A stretch of 64,000 nt of DNA from Capsicum annuum (taxonomy: Eukaryota > Streptophyta > Magnoliopsida > Solanales > Solanaceae): positions 16,657,109 to 16,721,108 of the forward strand of contig NC_061119.1 of NCBI RefSeq assembly GCF_002878395.1. The letters run 5' to 3'. The notes beneath the pieces are model-generated. The model was not told the DNA's origin. It made no database searches and was given only the letters and a program-made list of their open reading frames with translations. The position numbers and the translations under genes were made by a program. Positions 58,225-64,000 of this stretch are shown here, piece after piece (the first letter of the stretch is position 1; each line of letters begins with the position of its first letter).

Positions 58225-60187
58225 TGAAATACCTTACACTTTATCCCTTGTAAATTTTATTTTTTTTGGATATTCTGGACAACATATAATTTATGGGTAC
58301 TAGTGGTAAGCTATAATATGATTTGGTGTCCTTATTCTCGTATGTTAGTCAGTGAGTTTAGGTTGCATTCTGTCCAAGATACTATTTGACATCTTACTAG
58401 TCATATGATAGGGTAAGAGTGGTAAGTTACCAAGTCGTGTGATACATTAAGCTTGACCTAGTATATTCTGCCTAGGGTATGAGTTGTAGGATACTTCTCG
58501 TACCTTAGGGTATGAGTTCTAGGGTACTTCTTATACCTTAGGATACAAGTTTGGTATGTGTAGTCGTATGTTGGGTAGTATGAAGGTCCAAGGTAGTTCT
58601 AGGGTATGAGACTAGGGTACCACTCGTACCTTAGGGTACAGTTTAGGAGGATGGGTCATACCCTCCTACGAGTTAGTTTTCAGCTTTTAAGCTGAGGGCA
58701 TTTCAGATATTTTTCACCCCAAAACCCTTAAGTACCAATGTTATATAACCCTTTGTGGCCTCTCATAACTCACTTGAAAAAAGATAAAATAATCTCATAA
58801 TCCTCTTTAAACTCTCCCAAGAAGGTTGGCTAGGGTTTGCTACAAGATGCTTATCTAAAGGCTAAAGAGTCAAGTTTCTCTCCATGAATCTTCATAAATA
58901 AGGTATATTTTAACTAAAGGCATATTTTAATATGTTTTAAACATCGATTATGAATCATAAATGGTGGTTTTGAAAACCAATGTAGAGGGTTTTGGTGCGT
59001 ATTCGTGAGTATTATTTACTCTTGGTTTAAATTATGTTTTCACATGTTTTTTGTGATGGTTTGCATATGTGGGTGCTTGTTGACTATGGTTTAATATCAT
59101 GGGTAACCCTAAATTTGATGGCTTATGCTTTAGTTTTGGTCTTGGTAAAGGTATGCCCTCAACATTTTTGATAAAATGCCTAGGAGAATGCTTTTGTACA
59201 TTGTTGATCTTTTACTGAAAACTTTACATTGAAAGCCTTGTAGGGTACATACGAATCCTCTAAGCAACTTAATAATGTAATTTATAGGTACATGGAAATC
59301 CCTTATCTTTTAAAAGGTTGGATAAGTACATTTCTCAAAAGCTAGAGTTGGTATGACGATACCACTTCTTATATCCTTGGTTAATAATAGATGGACTTGG
59401 TGGTTCGGATGTATGCTAATGGTTTTAATTGGGCAATAATGGCGAGGTGTGATAGCTAATCGTAAAGGTATGAGTCCAATAAATAGATATTGAAAACTCA
59501 TATTTGTCGACATGAGGATTGGTCATGACGACCATATATAATACTTATGGGGTATACGGGAATCCCCTAAGTTACAACATATATATCATAGAGAGCAAAG
59601 GGTACACGGACATTCCCTACTCCTTTGGTATTTTCGGTTCATGCGGCTACATGCTTTGAGGCCCGTTTAAGGGGTTACACTAGACCGATATAGCCCATGG
59701 GTGGAGTATGACAGTTATGCTACACATACCTAGGTTAATGGATTCAAAGGCATTCTAAACCTGGTTCCCTTTCCTGGCATGGTTATATATATATATGTGT
59801 GTGTGTATGTGTGTGTGTGTGTGTGGTTGTGAATGTATATGGTTGGCTTACTTGGCTTTAAAGGTTGGCACTATTTTATCCTTATCCTTAGTGCATGCTA
59901 ACGTTCACCGCTAACCCTTCTTCGGGCATTATATCCCCACACGATGCAGGAACTGGCCATACTACTCCTCTTGCTTATTGATTGAATTCGGGGACAGTCG
60001 ATGATGGCTTGAAGCGGTAAGCCTCCATAGTTCAGAAGTCATCCATTTCATGTCATTGATTACTTTATATACTTTTGTTTTTTCATAGATGTTGGTTTTT
60101 GTTATGGTCGGGGGTATGTCCCGACTAGATACTCCTTGGTTTGGTTTAGAGGCTTTGTATGGATAGCTGTGGACTTAGATATGCATT

Positions 60188-60218
<31 letters not shown>

Positions 60219-60459
60219 TGGATTATTGTTTTTTGTTTGGTTGGTTTGTTTTTAGATGGATTGCCTTGGTTAGGTTGGCCTAGTACGTAGACCTAGCCCA
60301 AAGTCATAATATATTATAATTTGCTATCTTGTTATACGTTCAAAATTCATCTAATTCAGGGTGTATATTGGTTGGTTAGATTAGGTAGCATGGGTGGTCT
60401 TCGATCTCTATTAGACTTGAGATGTCAATTTTGACAAGGCCCCGGTTTGGGTAGTGTCA
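58225..60459 (+). repeat. element H 5' LTR (family F, inverted relative)
   Basis: Starts TGAAATACCTTACACTTTA, aligned with TGAAACATCCTAGGTCTTTA of LTR F, and ends ...GGGTAGTGTCA three bases before the priming site. 2235 bp. It holds GTATGAGTTGTAGG/TACTTCTCGTACCTTAGGG words in U3 (58480-58680), a TATATA(TG)n run (59785-59825) and (TA)n at 60190-60220. Confidence 0.75.
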
Positions 60460-60462
60460 GGT

Positions 60463-60475
60463 TGGTATCAGAGCC
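60463..60475 (+). promoter_or_regulatory. element H primer binding site (initiator tRNA-Met type)
   Basis: TGGTATCAGAGCC, a perfect 13-base match to the initiator tRNA-Met priming site, three bases after the LTR end. Confidence 0.9.
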
Positions 60476-62100
60476 TAAGTTTCCATGTCATGGGGTGTTC
60501 ACAATGCTGTGTCAAGTAAAGTCTTGCTTATGGGTATGTTGTGCACCACACTTATAATCAGAAGACTACGAGGCATTTAGAAATGTTTCACTATCTTGTT
60601 GTTCTATTTTTAGGCAATAAAGTCTAAGGTCTTGAACTCTTCTCTAAATCTTCTTTAGTTCACCTTACAGATTATTCTCTTCCGATGATCTAAAGTTTGT
60701 GGAAACTCACTTTTCCCACTCAAGGATGATATGGATGAATCTCATCCAACTTACGGAGCACAGACTCGATCAAGGATCATAATTTTGGATTTTCCCCATG
60801 GAGTTCCACAGGTCTCCACTGGCCCTACTCCAGAAGGTGCCACACATGCTCAGTTACCTTAAGAAGAGGTTACCGATGCTGAGTTTTGATGTTTTATTCA
60901 TTTGTTAGACTAAATAATGATATCTTTGTAACTCCAGTCCAGCCCTGATAGTGTGAGAAAGAATCAAGCAAGGTTGGGAAAGAAGCAGAGCAAGAAGTCT
61001 CAATGTTCAGACCATGGAAGGTGTCAAAAAAATTGTGGTAGAGGTAGTGACAATGGTTTGAGCAAGGGAATCCGTGGAGTTACCATGTGGTTGTCAGTGT
61101 CCCTTATCCTCGATAGTCTAGTGAGTATCATTTTTGGGCAGGTGGAGTTCATTCAGCCCCCCCCCCCATCCTCCTTACCAACTTTTTAATCAGTTATACC
61201 ATAGTTACTACTATAAAAAAAGGAATCGGTATTTGTATTATGGTCATTTGGGTCAAATACAGTGGGAGTGTCCCACAAGGATTACCACTAGGGAAAATAG
61301 GATACCGATTGCTACTTCTCTAGCTCTCACACCGAGGAGTGCTACTTCATATTTTAGCACTAGTCGAGATTATCTCAGTGCCCTCACTATCGTTCAGGAG
61401 TGTAAGGCATCTCCTGATGCTGACACTGGTATGTTGAGACTTTCTTTCCATTACGTGTACTGTTTACTTGGTCCAGGGTCCACTTTCTTTTATGTGACCC
61501 TATTTGTGGTTTTGTATTATGGTTTTGGTTCCAAGGTTATTTTGGAATCTTTTTTCATTTCTACCTTAATAGGTTACTATGTGATTGCTAAAAGGGTCTA
61601 TAGAGGGTGTGTGGTATCTACTGGTAGTAAGGAGATTTGGTGGATTTATTTGACTTAGATATAGTGGATTTCTATGATGTTCTGTGGATGGATTGGTTGT
61701 AATCGTGCTACACATCATTAGACTGTCTGATTCATAACATTTTCTTTAGGCTCCCTAGTGAGTTAGTTATGAGATGGGAGGATGATTTCCTAGCTATTAA
61801 GGGGAAGTTATATCATACCTTAGAGCTCAGAGATTAATCTCCAAAGGGGTGTCTCTATTATTTGGTCTAGGCTAAAAGGTTCTAACTCGAAAGGTCTTTC
61901 TTGGCATTCGATTTTGGTGGTGAATGAGTTTCCTGAGGTCTTCTTGATTACCTTTATGGTGTCCTTCTAATGGGGAGATTGAGTTGTGGATTGGTCTTGT
62001 TTCGAACACTAGTCCAACTTTCTATTCTTTCTTTATAAAATGAATCTAGTTGAGTTAAAGGGGCTTAAGGGGGCATTAAAGAACCCCTTTAAAAGAAGGT
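60476..62100 (+). pseudogene. element H gag-pol remnant (Tekay-like)
   Basis: Gag N-terminal scraps (MDESHPTYGAQTRSR at 60731; EEVTDAEF near 60870) are followed directly by the end of the zinc-knuckle region (GHLGQIQWECPTR, about 61230-61280), so the gag core is deleted. The frame 61134-61658 then gives the protease: KASPDADTGMLRLSFHYVY, LGPGSTFFYVT (DPGST expected, so the catalytic D is G) and YYVIAKRVYRGCVVS. RT N-terminal text (NLVELKGLKGALKNPF, about 62045) is the last recognisable piece. Strongly degenerate. Confidence 0.65.
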
Positions 62101-62915
62101 TTTTCCCATCGTAGTGATTCTTCATGGAGTGTTTCCTTTCTTTTATGTATAAGGTGAATGGTTTGCATGAAAATGCATACGTTATCGGTGGGTGAATAAG
62201 GAATTTAGAGTGTCCTCTTGGTGGGGTGGACCATGTATGATTATTTTTATATGGGGTACTTTGTTAGGAGTGCATGGTGGTTGGTAGATACTAGGTTTGA
62301 ACCTAGATGTTGATTTTTATGAAAGAAGTATATTAGTTAGGTGATAGTAATTCGTGTATTATGGGGGTAGATTGGTAGGTTGGATGAGGTGTGTGGAAGA
62401 GGTGAGGTTGATGGTTTAGGAAATACAATAGTGGGAAAGTTGTGACATATAGGCCAAGGGTTCAGGTTGAACAGATAGATTGGCATTCTAGTCATAGGAG
62501 GGGTTAGAGAATGGAGTTTATGTAACTATGATGGACTCTAGGTGTCATTTAGATGAATGAGGTTTTAGGTATAGGAGAACAAAGCATCCTTAGTAAACAT
62601 CCTTGGTGATACCTATTAGAGCGGAGTGTTGTGCTTATTAGTATAGTAAGGCAAATGTCGAGGGTTAATTTTAAATCTTCTTCTAGCGGTAGACTTCTAG
62701 GGAAGGTCGTGGTTAATATTCTAACAAATTATCTCCTATCTCGGTTAGGAGGGCACTCTATTAGTGTTGTGCGCATTATGATAACGCTTATGCCTAAGGT
62801 TCACATTCTGTATTCTCCTTGTTCCCTAGATAATAATCTTGAACTTATGTTACGTTTCATTACATATGATATATGTAGTCGTATGTCTTTCTATGTGCAG
62901 TCTTAAGGACTTCCG
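62101..62915. other. unrecognised stretch after element H remnant
   Basis: Probably decayed internal sequence of element H. The frame 62631-62906 has no family resemblance that I can name. No LTR end is visible. Confidence 0.35.
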
Positions 62916-64000
62916 TGATGGGCATCCCGAGCCATGGAGGCCCGGACGCCCCTCTATATCTGGTAATCATGCACAACATTCATATAATACAGAAAAGATG
63001 CAGCAATACAAGTTAAGACGGAAACATGGTCACTGTATTTTTCTTTAACTGAACAATACAAAAATAATGAGTTCATGAAACATTTAAAACACCTTACACT
63101 AGTCTGCAAAATCTCTACTAACTGAAAGCAACCTCTGTCTTAAGATTGGGACAAGGCCCCAAGTTGGACTATGAATTAAAATAAAATAACAATGACTTAT
63201 ACAATAGGCCTTCCGGAATAAGGGAGGCAAACTAACTCCAATCGTTTGACCAAATAACTCTACTGCTTAGTGGGACCTCGGGACCGTGCCTCAGATCCTA
63301 AAATATATGGGGTCAATACAAATGTACTGATATGTGAAACAACTCAAAATAATATGTTTTTATTCAAAATAGATGAGAGCCTTTCACAATGTCAATAATA
63401 ATCATATAAGTAAAAATACATAGGCATACCTTTAAAAACTTCAAATGATTCTTGAAATAATGACCCTACTCTTTATTATTCATTTAAGCTAGATAGTACA
63501 CCCTACAATCTGTAATTTCATGGGCTATATGGAATCCGTCCTTGACTCGGCAGCCAAGCCCCCAATCCAAGTTTTTCACAAGGATTGGAGTATCCATAAT
63601 GGGGACACACAAGATCATGAAGCAGGGTGCCAAAATCCCCAAATTAAGTCTACATGTCGTGGTTGGGCACAAGATCACAAAGTAGTTCTCCTAACCATAG
63701 TCCCGAATTGGGATGACATAATTCAAGGTACACAAGATCACAAAGCATTGTACCAAAATCCCATGTCAGCAAATCACAGTTTCCAGCATAAAGTCTTTCA
63801 ACTCGTACATTCTTCAGGTAACCATCTAACTCTCTTAAGCCCAACTTTTAGTTTTTAAAGCAGAAATGTTCATATTTTTAAAAAATTCAAAACTCTTTCC
63901 ATTAAGGTCATGTAATCACCGGGTATCATTATACCCTAACTTGCAAGTCAATATCATATCAAATTCACAGCCCATCATATTCAAAATATGCACATGACCA
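62916..64000 (-). repeat. LTR-like sequence, probably minus strand, runs off the window
   Basis: GATGGGCATCCCGAGCC and the following text (GGACCTCGGGACCGTGCCTCAGATCCTAAAATA near 63270, GTACTGATATG near 63325) resemble the U5-side text of Tekay-like LTRs in the orientation of element B. Three spaced copies of ACACAAGATCA(T/C)(G/A)AAG (63607, 63667, 63730) form a loose 60-bp repeat. Frames on both strands here are repeat by-products. Confidence 0.4.

Noticed and set aside
1..64000. tRNA or rRNA genes
   Set aside because: Only short tRNA-complementary priming sites were seen (9133, 23366, 25439, 31801, 38695, 60463). No cloverleaf or rRNA text was recognised by eye; a covariance-model scan would be needed to exclude small ones.

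Overview
This window is plant heterochromatin-like DNA made almost entirely of LTR retrotransposons. I found no convincing host gene, tRNA, rRNA or CRISPR array. The organism is very probably a flowering plant. The style of the elements (Tekay-type gag-pol starting MPPKRRN, a Tat-type gag with a CAYH..GH box, a Sirevirus-like coiled-coil gag, Athila-type priming sites) looks most like a nightshade (Solanaceae: tomato, potato, pepper or eggplant relative). That assignment rests on remembered family character, not on a search.

Layout. 1-1568: 3' end of a retroelement with its LTR. 1569-6570: old fragments, including a 200-bp hairpin, a 21-bp periodic array of palindromes (3301-3559), a Sirevirus-like LTR on the minus strand and a Copia reverse transcriptase fossil. 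6571-38265: one Tat/Ogre-like Ty3 element (element A) with LTRs of about 2.5 kb, a gag that lost its core, no pol, and two tandem arrays in its 3' untranslated part. Element A is split at 15645-35021 by element B, a Tekay (Del)-type chromovirus on the minus strand that landed inside A's 120-bp tandem array. B's own 5' LTR is split at 24256-33357 by composite C: two Athila-like non-autonomous elements joined tail to tail. C is flanked by a CCGC duplication whose empty site can be read in B's other LTR.

38266-45404: a CRM/Reina-like chromovirus (element D, plus strand) with a broken gag-pol. Its left LTR is fused to the truncated right LTR of A. 45405-50060: LTR-like relics, a 37-bp x 10 minisatellite and a third copy of the Athila-like internal ORF. 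50060-58224: a Sirevirus-like Copia element (G, minus strand), interrupted by two Tekay-like LTRs in the same orientation (52263-57446). 58225-62915: another Tekay-like element (H, plus strand). Its LTR belongs to the same family as 52263-54926 but is inverted. 62916-64000: a further LTR-like tail.

The genes do not form pathways. Each coding stretch is gag, protease, reverse transcriptase, RNase H, integrase or chromodomain of a retroelement, and nearly all carry stops or frameshifts. The parts most worth following up are structural: the tail-to-tail composite with its readable empty site, the tandem arrays inside the Tat-like element, the 21-bp palindrome array, and clusters of degenerate short palindromic words in the U3 part of several unrelated LTR families.
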